Shown here in pieces: positions 45,994 to 53,716 of a stretch of DNA of 64,000 nucleotides (its first letter is position 1; every line of letters begins with the position of its first letter). The notes beneath the pieces were generated by a model, which saw only the letters and a program-made list of their open reading frames with translations, did no database searches and had not been told where the DNA came from. Origin of the DNA: Mesorhizobium sp. WSM3860 (GTDB lineage Bacteria; Pseudomonadota; Alphaproteobacteria; Rhizobiales; Rhizobiaceae); assembly GCF_002294995.1 (NCBI RefSeq), contig NZ_NSGF01000007.1, forward strand, positions 1 through 64,000, given 5' to 3'. The position numbers and the translations under genes were made by a program.

Positions 45994-46491
45994 ATGCGTG
46001 AGAATGACAGCCGCCGGCCGCCGGCCGCCAACGATGTCCGCCTTCGCAAACTTCTCGACGATGCGCTGACGGCGCCGCATTGGCCGGAAGGTTTCGTCAT
46101 GCGCCCATTCGAGCACAGGGATGCGCAGGCCCTGCACGCGCTGCTGGAGGAGGCGTTCGACGACGGCGCCGATGGCGCGTTCGACGAATGGTGGCCGCGC
46201 ATCTCAGGCGATGCCGAGTTCGATCCGGACCTCTGTTTCCTCGTCATCGACGGCAAGGGGCTGCTTTCGGGCGCCGCGCTTTGCTGGGCGTCGGGCTTCG
46301 TCAAGGATCTGGCCGTTCATCCGGACTCGCGAAGGCACGGCATCGGGGAGGCGCTGATGCGGCACGCGTTCCTGACTTTCCGCGACAGGGGTGCCGCACA
46401 TGTCGACCTCAAGACCAACACGGTGAAGAATACCGCTGCTTTCAAGCTTTACGAGCGGCTCGGCATGGTTCCGGTTGCCTGGGAAGGCTAG
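45994..46491 (+). CDS. GNAT family N-acetyltransferase
   Basis: A 165-residue acetyltransferase with a 35-residue N-terminal extension. Acetyl-CoA site VKDLAVHPDSRRHGIGEALM (R-x-x-G-x-G/A-type loop) and motif B DLKTNTVKNTAAFKLYERLG. The substrate is unknown. It follows the lytic transglycosylase gene after 44 bases on the same strand. Start ATG 45994 is a best guess. Confidence 0.8.
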   Translation: MRENDSRRPPAANDVRLRKLLDDALTAPHWPEGFVMRPFEHRDAQALHALLEEAFDDGADGAFDEWWPRISGDAEFDPDLCFLVIDGKGLLSGAALCWASGFVKDLAVHPDSRRHGIGEALMRHAFLTFRDRGAAHVDLKTNTVKNTAAFKLYERLGMVPVAWEG

Positions 46492-46889
46492 CGCTTCGCA
46501 GCAATGCCTGCGGCGACACAACCGAATGCGGGGCGGCATTGTGAACCGCTTCACACAAGCTGACGTTAGGGCATGCTAATGCGTCGTGATGCCGGGCGGC
46601 CGATCGGCGGATCGACGCTGGCAAGGCGTCGGAGAGGCTGTGCCGGCATGCGTCAGCCACTCCAAGGCGGGCTCCGGGGCGGCGGGTTTCGGAGCCCGCC
46701 CGCTTTGGGCCTGCGGCCAATCGCGAGATCTCCCTGAACTGAATGACTTGGGTCAGTCTGGTCGCGGACCGTCCCGGATGGCCACATCGGGAACCCGAAG
46801 CGTGGCTCCGCATTCAATGCGGGCGGAGGGTCATCATCAGCCGGCGCGGCAAGGTCCGCGTGGACGGCTCCGAGGCGAGGCCCACCAGC
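46492..46889. other. Promoter region upstream of the sugar ABC importer
   Basis: About 400 bases without a plausible gene. A small hairpin (GCGGG...CCCGC, about 46681-46698) and GC-rich inverted blocks follow. The importer promoter probably lies here; I see no clear LacI-type palindrome. Confidence 0.45.
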
Positions 46890-48158
46890 ATGAAATTTCA
46901 CCGCGCATTCCTTGCACTTGCCGTCGGCGCGATGCTCACGGTGGCGCCGGCCCGCGCGGTCGAGCTGTCGATCGTGTCGGGCGACACGGGCAACGGCATC
47001 AAGGTACTGCGCGAGATACTCGACCGCTACCAGAAGCAGAGCGGCAACAAGGTCGACATCGTGGTGATCCCGCCGTCGAGCACCGACCAGTTCGGTCAGT
47101 TCAGATTGTGGCTCGCGGCGGGAAACAGCGACATCGACGTCTACCAGACCGATGTGATCTGGGCGCCGCAGCTTGCCAGCCAGCTCGTCGATCTCACCGC
47201 GGCGACCAGGGATGTCGTGGCCGAGCATTTCCCCTCGATCATCCAGTCGCAGACGGTGAACGGAAAGCTGGTGGCGCTGCCAATCTTCACCGACGCGCCG
47301 GCGCTCTATTACCGCAAGGATCTCCTCGACAAATACGGGGCCAAGGTGCCGACCACCTGGCAGGAACTTGCCGACACCGCCAAGCTCGTCATGGACAAGG
47401 AGCGCACCGCCGGCAACAAGGACATTTGGGGCTTCGTCTTCCAGGGCAACGCCTATGAGGGGCTGACCTGCGATGCGCTCGAATGGGTGATGTCGAACGG
47501 CGGCGGCCAGATCATCGAGCCGGACGGCACGGTCTCCATCAACAACCGACAAGCCGCGGCCGCGCTCGACATGGTCAAGGGCTGGATCGGCACCATCGCG
47601 CCGCCGGGCGTGCTCGCCTACCAGGAAGAGGAATCGCGCGGCGTCTGGCAGACCGGCAATGCCGTCTTCATGCGCAACTGGCCCTATGCCTATGCGCTCG
47701 GCAACAGCGAGAACTCACCGATCAAGGGCAAGTTCGATGTGGCGCCGCTGCCGGCTGGCATCGGCGAAGGCGCCCGGCCGGCGGCAACGCTCGGCGGCTG
47801 GAACCTTGCGGTTTCCAAATATTCCAAGCACCAGGACGCGGCGATCGATCTGGTGAAGTTCATCGCCTCGCCCGCAATGCAGAAATACCGGACGCTGAGG
47901 ACGTCCAACCTGCCGACCATCAAGGCGCTCTATGACGATCCCGATATCGCTAGGGAACAGCCGATCGTCCCGCGCTGGAAGCAGATATTCCTCAACGCGG
48001 CGCCGCGCCCTTCGGCGACCGCCAAAATCAAGTACAACGAAGCCTCAAGCCAGTTCTGGACGGCCGTCCACAACACCATGTCGGGCGACGGCAGCGCCGC
48101 GGACAATCTGGCCGATCTCGAGGCGAGGCTGACCAGGCTGAAGGGCAAGGGCTGGTGA
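46890..48158 (+). CDS. Sugar ABC transporter, substrate-binding protein (CUT1, MalE-like)
   Basis: A 422-residue periplasmic protein with a signal peptide (FLALAVGAMLTVAPARA) and a family 1 extracellular binding fold: ILDRYQKQSGNKVDIVVIPP, DVYQTDVIWAPQLASQLVDL, VNGKLVALPIFTDAPALYYR and NAVFMRNWPYAYALG. Such proteins bind trehalose, maltose, sucrose or related sugars and deliver them to the following permease genes; the specific sugar is unclear. The stop overlaps the start of the first permease. AbcR-type RNAs often regulate such genes. Confidence 0.9.
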   Translation: MKFHRAFLALAVGAMLTVAPARAVELSIVSGDTGNGIKVLREILDRYQKQSGNKVDIVVIPPSSTDQFGQFRLWLAAGNSDIDVYQTDVIWAPQLASQLVDLTAATRDVVAEHFPSIIQSQTVNGKLVALPIFTDAPALYYRKDLLDKYGAKVPTTWQELADTAKLVMDKERTAGNKDIWGFVFQGNAYEGLTCDALEWVMSNGGGQIIEPDGTVSINNRQAAAALDMVKGWIGTIAPPGVLAYQEEESRGVWQTGNAVFMRNWPYAYALGNSENSPIKGKFDVAPLPAGIGEGARPAATLGGWNLAVSKYSKHQDAAIDLVKFIASPAMQKYRTLRTSNLPTIKALYDDPDIAREQPIVPRWKQIFLNAAPRPSATAKIKYNEASSQFWTAVHNTMSGDGSAADNLADLEARLTRLKGKGW

Positions 48159-49102
48159 AAGCGATGCCTGTGAGCCGCTCGCGCCTGATGCGGCAGCGCG
48201 TGCGCTCGGCCTGGCTGTTTCTGGCGCCGATGCTTCTGGTCCTTGCCGCCGTCGCCGGCTGGCCGCTCCTGCGCACCTTTTACTACAGCTTCACCGACGC
48301 CTCATTGGCCGATCTCGACGCCCGACAGTGGGTCGGCTTCGCCAATTATTTCTCGGTGCTCAGCATGCCGAGCGGCCGCGTGCTCTATGACGGGCTGCTC
48401 GCCGATCCGGTCTGGTGGCGCGCCGTCTGGAACACGCTGCTCTTCGCGGTGGTCTCGGTGAGCTGCGAAACGGTCCTCGGCATGATCGTCGCGCTCGTGC
48501 TCAACGCCGACTTCCGAGGCCGCGGCATCGTCAGGGCGGCCATCCTCATTCCATGGGCGATCCCGACGATCGTCTCGGCCAAGATGTGGCAGTGGATGCT
48601 CAACGACCAGTTCGGCATCATCAATGCGGTGCTGCTCAATCTCGGCCTGATCCATGCCAAGATCGCCTGGACCGCGAGCAGCGACACGGCGATGATCGCG
48701 GTGCTTATCGTCGACATCTGGAAGACGACGCCGTTCATGGCGCTGCTCTTCCTCGCCGCGCTGCAGATGCTGCCGCGCGATGTCATCGAAGTCGCCAGGC
48801 TCGACGGCGCCAATCCGTGGCAGATCTTCTGGCAGGTGACCTTGCCGCTCATCCGCCCGGCGGTCATGGTTGCGGTGATCTTCCGCGCGCTCGATGCGCT
48901 GCGCATCTTCGACCTGATCTATGTGCTGACGCCAAACAATGTGCACACCAAATCGATGTCGGTGTTCGTGCGCGAGAACCTGTTCGAGTTCGACAAGTTC
49001 GCCTATGGCTCGGCCGCCTCGACGCTGCTTTTCCTGATCGTCGCCCTGCTCACCATTTCCTACATCCGCCTCGGCCGGATAGACCTGGAAGGAGGCCGCT
49101 GA
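48155..49102 (+). CDS. Sugar ABC transporter permease (MalF type)
   Basis: A 315-residue inner-membrane permease with six predicted helices. MalF-type EAA motif [20 protein letters not shown] is complete, as is the N-terminal [20 protein letters not shown]. The GTG at 48155 overlaps the stop of the binding-protein gene. Together with the next permease it forms the transmembrane channel. No ATP-binding subunit is encoded in the cluster. Confidence 0.93.
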   Translation: MKAMPVSRSRLMRQRVRSAWLFLAPMLLVLAAVAGWPLLRTFYYSFTDASLADLDARQWVGFANYFSVLSMPSGRVLYDGLLADPVWWRAVWNTLLFAVVSVSCETVLGMIVALVLNADFRGRGIVRAAILIPWAIPTIVSAKMWQWMLNDQFGIINAVLLNLGLIHAKIAWTASSDTAMIAVLIVDIWKTTPFMALLFLAALQMLPRDVIEVARLDGANPWQIFWQVTLPLIRPAVMVAVIFRALDALRIFDLIYVLTPNNVHTKSMSVFVRENLFEFDKFAYGSAASTLLFLIVALLTISYIRLGRIDLEGGR

Positions 49103-49103
49103 G

Positions 49104-49928
49104 ATGGCAATGTTGAAGCGCCTAGGCTTCTTCCTGCTGGTGGGGGCGATCGTCTTCGTCGCGGTGTTTCCGCTCTACTACGCCATCGTCACCAGCCTCA
49201 AATCCGGCACCGAGTTGTTCGAGGCGAGCCTTTGGCCGGCGGCGTTCAGCCTGGCCAACTACAGGAACGTGCTGGTCGAAGGTCCCTTCCTGCGCAATCT
49301 CCTGAATTCGCTGGTTGTCTCGGGCGCGGTCGTGCTCATCTCGCTGCTGCTCGGCGTGACCTCCGCCTATTCGCTGGCACGCGTCCGGTTTCGCGGCCGT
49401 TCGGCGCTGATGCTTGCCATATTGTCGGTGTCGATGTTTCCGCAGGTCGCGGTGCTGGCCGGCCTGTTCGAGATCATCCGCGCCTTTGGCCTCTACAATT
49501 CGCTCATTGCGCTGGTCTTCTCCTACATGATCTTCACGCTGCCGTTTACGGTCTGGGTGCTCACCGCCTTCGTGCGCGACCTGCCGGTCGAGATCGAGGA
49601 AGCGGCGATCCTCGACGGCGCGACGCCATGGATCATCATCAGCCAAGTCTTCCTGCCGCTGATGTGGCCGGCGTTGGCGACGACAGGGCTGCTCGCCTTC
49701 ATCGGCGCATGGAACGAGTTCCTGTTTGCGCTGACCTTCACCTCCAACAACGCGCAGCGCACGGTGCCGGTGGCGATCGCGCTGCTTTCCGGCAACTCGC
49801 AGTTCGAGATCCCCTGGGGCAACATCATGGCCGCTTCGGTGATCGTCACCGTGCCGCTGGTGGTGCTGGTCCTGATCTTCCAACGCAAGATCGTTTCCGG
49901 CCTTACCGCCGGGGGGGTGAAGGGATAG
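49104..49928 (+). CDS. Sugar ABC transporter permease (MalG type)
   Basis: A 274-residue permease with the EAA motif [20 protein letters not shown] and final [18 protein letters not shown]. It starts one base after the MalF-type stop. The first helix [20 protein letters not shown] matches MalG. The ATPase (MsmK/MalK type) must come from elsewhere. Confidence 0.93.
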   Translation: MAMLKRLGFFLLVGAIVFVAVFPLYYAIVTSLKSGTELFEASLWPAAFSLANYRNVLVEGPFLRNLLNSLVVSGAVVLISLLLGVTSAYSLARVRFRGRSALMLAILSVSMFPQVAVLAGLFEIIRAFGLYNSLIALVFSYMIFTLPFTVWVLTAFVRDLPVEIEEAAILDGATPWIIISQVFLPLMWPALATTGLLAFIGAWNEFLFALTFTSNNAQRTVPVAIALLSGNSQFEIPWGNIMAASVIVTVPLVVLVLIFQRKIVSGLTAGGVKG

Positions 49929-50132
49929 GCCGTGCTGATATTCAGGTGATGCGGCCTGCGAATGGCGGTGTCCTGCGCTTCGGGTGCGTGTTTCAAATAC
50001 GCTCCGCTCCGGTTCTCGGAACCACCATCCTCGGCCTGACGTGAATCTCAACACCGCCTCCTTCACGGGCCCCGAACGCAACCGGCAGCGCCATTTCGCG
50101 TTGGAAGTGCAAGGGCTGATCGGAGATTCCAG

Positions 50133-50690
50133 ATGAAAACGCTTCTGACCGTGGCTGCCATGGCGCTCCTTGCCGGTGCGCCGGCCACTCTTGCTCAGTC
50201 GAGCGACAGCAACGATGTCGCGCCAATGGCGGCAGACAACAAGGTCGACACGCAGACTTTCGTCACCACAGTACCCAATGCCAATGAGTTCGAAATCCAG
50301 GCGAGCAGGCTGGCCGAGGAGAAGTCGCAGTCGGACGAAGTCAAGGCTTTTGCCGATGAGATGGTCAGGGACCACACCAAGGCCGGGGAGGATTTCAAGG
50401 CGGCGATGAGCCAGGGTCAGACGACGGCTTCCATCAAGCCTGCCGGCCCCGCTCTGGGGCCCAAGGAACAGCAGATGCTAGGCGAGCTGAAGCAGGCGAG
50501 CGGCACGGAGTTCGACCAGAAGTACATCAAGATGCAGATGGATGCGCACAGGGACGCCGTCGCGCTGTTCAGCACCTATGCCAATTCCGGCGACGACCCG
50601 GCGCTGAAGGAATTCGCCAAGAAGACTCTGCCGGTGCTGAAAATGCACGAGAAGCATGTGAAGGAACTGGCGGTGGCGCATCGCGGGTGA
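50133..50690 (+). CDS. DUF4142 domain protein
   Basis: A 185-residue exported protein: signal peptide (MKTLLTVAAMALLAGAPATLAQ) and a ferritin-like helical DUF4142 domain (ANEFEIQASRLAEEKSQSDE, FADEMVRDHTKAGEDFK, KYIKMQMDAHRDAVALF, H-x-x-x-V near the end). DUF4142 is often part of the general stress response in alphaproteobacteria. Upstream, GGAAC at about 50017 followed by 17 bases and CGTG resembles an EcfG-type promoter (weak). Confidence 0.85.
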   Translation: MKTLLTVAAMALLAGAPATLAQSSDSNDVAPMAADNKVDTQTFVTTVPNANEFEIQASRLAEEKSQSDEVKAFADEMVRDHTKAGEDFKAAMSQGQTTASIKPAGPALGPKEQQMLGELKQASGTEFDQKYIKMQMDAHRDAVALFSTYANSGDDPALKEFAKKTLPVLKMHEKHVKELAVAHRG

Positions 50691-50719
50691 GGGTGGTTTC
50701 TGCCCGCCGCAGCGGGTCC

Positions 50720-51040
50720 TCAGCTCGCCTTGATCTGCTCGACCGCCGTTGCCAGCAACTCGTCCATCGCCTGGCGAATCTGAGCATCCGACAGGGCGAC
50801 GCCTGCCGCGTCGAAATCGGCACGGACCTTGCGGAACACGTCGTTGTCGCCCGCTTCCTCGAAATCCGCGCGCACCACTTCCTTCGCATAGGCGTCGGCG
50901 TCCGCGCCGGATTTGCCGAGTTTTTCGGCGGCCCACAGGCCGAGCAGCTTGTTCCGGCGCGCCATGGCCTTGAACTTCGTCTCCTCGTCCATTGCGTATT
51001 TCTTTTCGAAGCCTTCCTGACGGTCCCTCATGCTGCTCAT
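50720..51040 (-). CDS. DUF1476 domain protein (zeta subunit-type ATPase inhibitor)
   Basis: A 106-residue helical protein: MSSMRDRQEGFEKKYAMDEE, KAMARRNKLLGLWAAEKLGK and DAQIRQAMDELLATAVEQIK. DUF1476 includes the zeta subunit that inhibits the F1-ATPase in Paracoccus and relatives; in rhizobia the function may differ. GAGGC precedes the ATG at 51040; ATG 51031 is an alternative. Converges on the DUF4142 gene. Confidence 0.92.
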   Translation of the reverse strand: MSSMRDRQEGFEKKYAMDEETKFKAMARRNKLLGLWAAEKLGKSGADADAYAKEVVRADFEEAGDNDVFRKVRADFDAAGVALSDAQIRQAMDELLATAVEQIKAS

Positions 51041-51266
51041 GGTTTGCCTCGCTCGGACGTGAGTTCGACCGCCTCCGATGCATGAGAAGAGCGGCCAGGA
51101 GAAGCGAAAATGGGGAGCATGAAGGCCTGTAGCAAGGCCTGATCGTGCTGTGGACGCCGCGGAACCGAAACTCGTGCCATGCCGGGCTGAAGCTCCGATG
51201 TGATTTGACCTGGCCGTGCCGTAGCCTACTTTCGACCGCTGGCAGGAGGAGTGGAGGAGACGGGCG

Positions 51267-51656
51267 ATGCAGTTGCCGTTGAACCATATGCAGGGCGTCG
51301 GGCTGGCGGCGGCGTTGATGCTTGCTGCGGGCACTGCCGCCTATGCCCATCACGGCTGGTCGTGGACGCAGGACGACTTCTTCGAGCTCAAGGGCAAGAT
51401 CGCCGCGATCTATATCGGCAATCCGCACGCGACGCTGGACGTCGATGCGAAGGGCGAGGTGTGGCGGGTGGAGATGGCGCCGCCCGCCCGCACCATCGCT
51501 GCCGGCTTCACCGAGACGGTCGCCAAGGTCGGCGACGCGGTGACCGCGATCGGCCATCGCTCGCGCGACCAGGCGGAAAAGCGCATGAAGGCGGTGCGCA
51601 TCATCGTCGGCGGCAAGAGTTACGACGTTTATCCCGACCGCCTGCCGCCGGCCTAG
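51267..51656 (+). CDS. DUF6152-like exported protein
   Basis: A 129-residue protein with a signal peptide ending A-A-Y-A-H-H-G-W, an H-H-G-W motif at the mature N-terminus, and a beta-rich body (GKIAAIYIGNPHATLDVDAK, GEVWRVEMAPPA). The H-H-G-W start is typical of small copper/metal-associated or hydrolytic-stress proteins in DUF6152. Stop is directly followed by the ATG of a membrane protein, so the two form an operon. Confidence 0.75.
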   Translation: MQLPLNHMQGVGLAAALMLAAGTAAYAHHGWSWTQDDFFELKGKIAAIYIGNPHATLDVDAKGEVWRVEMAPPARTIAAGFTETVAKVGDAVTAIGHRSRDQAEKRMKAVRIIVGGKSYDVYPDRLPPA

Positions 51657-52121
51657 ATGGCGGAGTTTCTGGCCGGCATCGAGCAGCTTGCCTTGGTGCG
51701 CGGGCTGAAAGCCTCGTTCGTCGCCTATCCGATCGTCAATGCGCTGCACATCATGTCGATCGGCGCGCTGCTGACCAGCGTCGCGCTTATGGATTTCAGC
51801 GTCCTTGGCGCCTTCTCGCTGCCCCACGCGCCGTTCGTCGCGCTGCTGCGCCGCGTAGCCCTTGGGGCGTTTGGCGGGGCGATCATCACCGGGGCGCTGC
51901 TGTTTTCGGTAAAGGCGGGGACTTATGCGGCGATGCCGGTCTTCCTTGCCAAGATGACGCTGATCCTGCTGGCGGGGGCCAATTTCCTCGCCTTCACGCG
52001 CTTGACCCGCACGAGCGGGGTGGCCGGGTCGGCCGGGGGCATTGCGGCCGTCCTGGCCGTGATTTCGCTCGGCCTGTGGACCTGCGTGCTTTTCGCCGGG
52101 CGGTTCATAGGTTTTTTGTGA
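51657..52121 (+). CDS. Four-helix membrane protein (DUF2214/DUF6644-like)
   Basis: A 154-residue protein with four hydrophobic segments: VNALHIMSIGALLTSVALMD, LGAFGGAIITGALLFSVKA, FLAKMTLILLAGANFLAF and GGIAAVLAVISLGLWTCVLF. Helix 1 contains A-L-H-I, similar to heme- or copper-handling membrane proteins such as DUF2214 or DUF6644 (not certain). ATG is immediately after the stop of the DUF6152 gene. Confidence 0.75.
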   Translation: MAEFLAGIEQLALVRGLKASFVAYPIVNALHIMSIGALLTSVALMDFSVLGAFSLPHAPFVALLRRVALGAFGGAIITGALLFSVKAGTYAAMPVFLAKMTLILLAGANFLAFTRLTRTSGVAGSAGGIAAVLAVISLGLWTCVLFAGRFIGFL

Positions 52122-52500
52122 AGCAATTCCAGGAAGCGAGCCCGCCGCTTGCTGCTGAGATGTCCGGCGCGTTGCCGACCTTCTTCTTCATCTCCAGCGC
52201 CCAGGCGCGGCCTTCGTCGCCGCCCCACAGCAGCCACGCGATGTAGCCGGCAGAGGGATTTTCCTCGTTGCCGTAGTTCTTGCCGCGCTTGTCGACCTCG
52301 TGGCGGGCGAAATAACTGACCATGCGGCGGATGGCGGAAGGCGACAGGTTTCGCCTTTCCTTCAGCTCCGTCGCCCGCGCCACGCCAATGTCGGTGCCGC
52401 CGCGGCCGAACTGCTTGCGCAGGCGCAGCCCCTTGGCGGCGTTGTCGGCGACTGTCTGCGGGCAGCGCAGGTCGATCTCGTCTTCGGACATGTCATCCAT
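52105..52500 (-). CDS. Hypothetical protein with a phage-associated C-terminal domain
   Basis: A 131-residue protein. The central part RNLSPSAIRRMVSYFARHEV followed by DKRG, and PSAGYIAWLLWGGDEGRAWA, matches a domain that I know as the C-terminal part of phage head/protease-like proteins and as stand-alone ORFs in alphaproteobacteria. Function unknown. Its end overlaps the end of the convergent membrane protein gene by 17 bases. Confidence 0.65.
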   Translation of the reverse strand: MDDMSEDEIDLRCPQTVADNAAKGLRLRKQFGRGGTDIGVARATELKERRNLSPSAIRRMVSYFARHEVDKRGKNYGNEENPSAGYIAWLLWGGDEGRAWALEMKKKVGNAPDISAASGGLASWNCFTKNL

Positions 52501-52815
52501 CGCAGATTTTTAGCCTACGGGCAGAATGCGGGAAAGCGGGAGGGTTCCAGGGGGCTGTTCGTCCATCGCGGTCGCGTCAGCCGCATGTTTACCCGATGCT
52601 GGCCCCGCCCCTCATTGCCCTGCCGGGCATTTCTCCCCGTATAGTGACGGGGAGAAAGAAGCCTGCGCCGACGGTTTCGCCAATCGCCAGCACCGCAGGA
52701 AGAACGCCGGCGTTGCGGGCGGCCCCCTTCTCCCCGTTCAACGGGGAGAAGATGCCGGCAGGCAGATGAGGGGCGGCGCCAGCGTCCCATTGGAAGTCCG
52801 AAACGGAGGAACCAC
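52501..52815. other. Repeat-filled spacer before the cupin pseudogene
   Basis: About 315 bases with no gene; it holds the inverted pair of palindromic repeats listed below and the ribosome site of the decayed cupin gene. Confidence 0.6.
52606..52775. repeat. Inverted pair of palindromic repeats
   Basis: Left copy 52606-52656 and right copy 52729-52775 are inverted relative to each other; after reverse complement both read G-CCCCTCAT then GCC, TGCCGG, CAT and TTCTCCCCGT. Each contains its own hairpin: TCTCCCCGT with ACGGGGAGA (loop ATAGTG) in the left copy, TCTCCCCGTT with AACGGGGAGA in the right. The 72-base spacer is unique. Related in style to the repeats at 81-110 and 2880-2990. Such pairs may be relics of miniature transposable elements. 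Confidence 0.75.
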
Positions 52816-53263
52816 ATGCCCAAGATCGACCTCTCATCAATCCCTGTCCGTAAACGCTCCGGCTATCCCGCACCCTTCGACCAGCCCTGCGCCGAGCGCA
52901 CGCGCCGCCGCCTCGGCGATGCCGGCGGGCTGAAGGATTTCGGCGTCAACCTGATGACGCTGCCGCCCGGCGGCTGGTCGAGCCAGCGCCACTGGCACAG
53001 CCATGAGGACGAGCTGTGCTGGAGGACGAACTGACGCTGGTCGAGGGCGGCGGCGAAACGCTGCTCAGCGACGGCGCGATCTTCGCCAAGAACAGCGGCG
53101 ATTGCACATGATCAACCGCTCGTCGGTCACGTCGCGCTACCTGGAAGTCGGCTCACGCAACCCGGACGATGTCATCACCTGCTCGGACCTCGACATGATG
53201 AGCGCGAGTTCGGATGGAAGGTTTTTGCATAAGGATGGGAGGGCGTATGAGGGGCAGGGGTGA
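52816..53263 (+). pseudogene. Decayed cupin-domain gene
   Basis: The first frame starts at ATG 52816 (GGAGGA upstream) with MPKIDLSSIPVRKRSGYPAP and runs to the cupin motif RHWHSHEDEL, then a deletion of about 10 bases shifts the frame. A second frame reads LEDELTLVEGGGETLLSDGA, and a third contains MINRSSVTSRYLEVGSRNPD. Parts of the metal-binding core are lost. At least two separate frameshifts make this a real pseudogene and not a single sequencing error. Confidence 0.85.
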
Positions 53264-53418
53264 GGTCCACCGTTATGATCTATCAGAGTAGGAAAAATCC
53301 TGATCAAATACCAACTGCAAGATTCGTGTGCATGACTAACAGTTGATATGGCTGCGACTACTTCTCTGGTTTGTCTTCTTCGACTACTATCGAAGCGGAC
53401 TCGGCGATGGGGCTAGCC

Positions 53419-53676
53419 ATGGACATCACTCGTGATCAACGCTTTGCGTGGTCAAAACGACCTGAGAACCACGAATGGGAAAATCTAATCGCCCCCTATT
53501 ACAAGCAAACCGACGGCACGGTTAACGTCGACGTCCTCCATAAAATTGCCGACCTAAATGGACTATTTGACCCTCGCAAAAAATACGCTCATCTAAATCC
53601 CGGTCAGATTGCGATGAATATCCGCAACAGGCTTCGTGTTCTGTGGAAGAATGGTTCCTTAAATTTACCAGCTTAA
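53419..53676 (+). CDS. Small protein of unknown function in the AT-rich islet
   Basis: An 85-residue protein (MDITRDQRFAWSKRPENHEW then LIAPYYKQTDGTVNVDVLHK, KYAHLNPGQIAMNIRNRLRV). The closing A-H-L-N-P-G-Q-x-x-M-N-I-x-N-x-L-R segment looks like the basic helix of a DNA-associated protein, but I recognise no family. AT-richer than the flanks. It ends 41 bases upstream of the AIPR-type gene and both lie in the same islet, so they may be one unit. Start uncertain (ATG 53407 or 53419). Confidence 0.55.
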   Translation: MDITRDQRFAWSKRPENHEWENLIAPYYKQTDGTVNVDVLHKIADLNGLFDPRKKYAHLNPGQIAMNIRNRLRVLWKNGSLNLPA

Positions 53677-53716
53677 CTGCATGTCAATGTAATTGACAAA
53701 AATTGGGGGGCAGGCT

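Noticed and set aside
50010..50045. Strong EcfG-type promoter before the DUF4142 gene
   Set aside because: GGAAC and a CGTG 17 bases on are only a partial match; kept as a remark, not as a feature.
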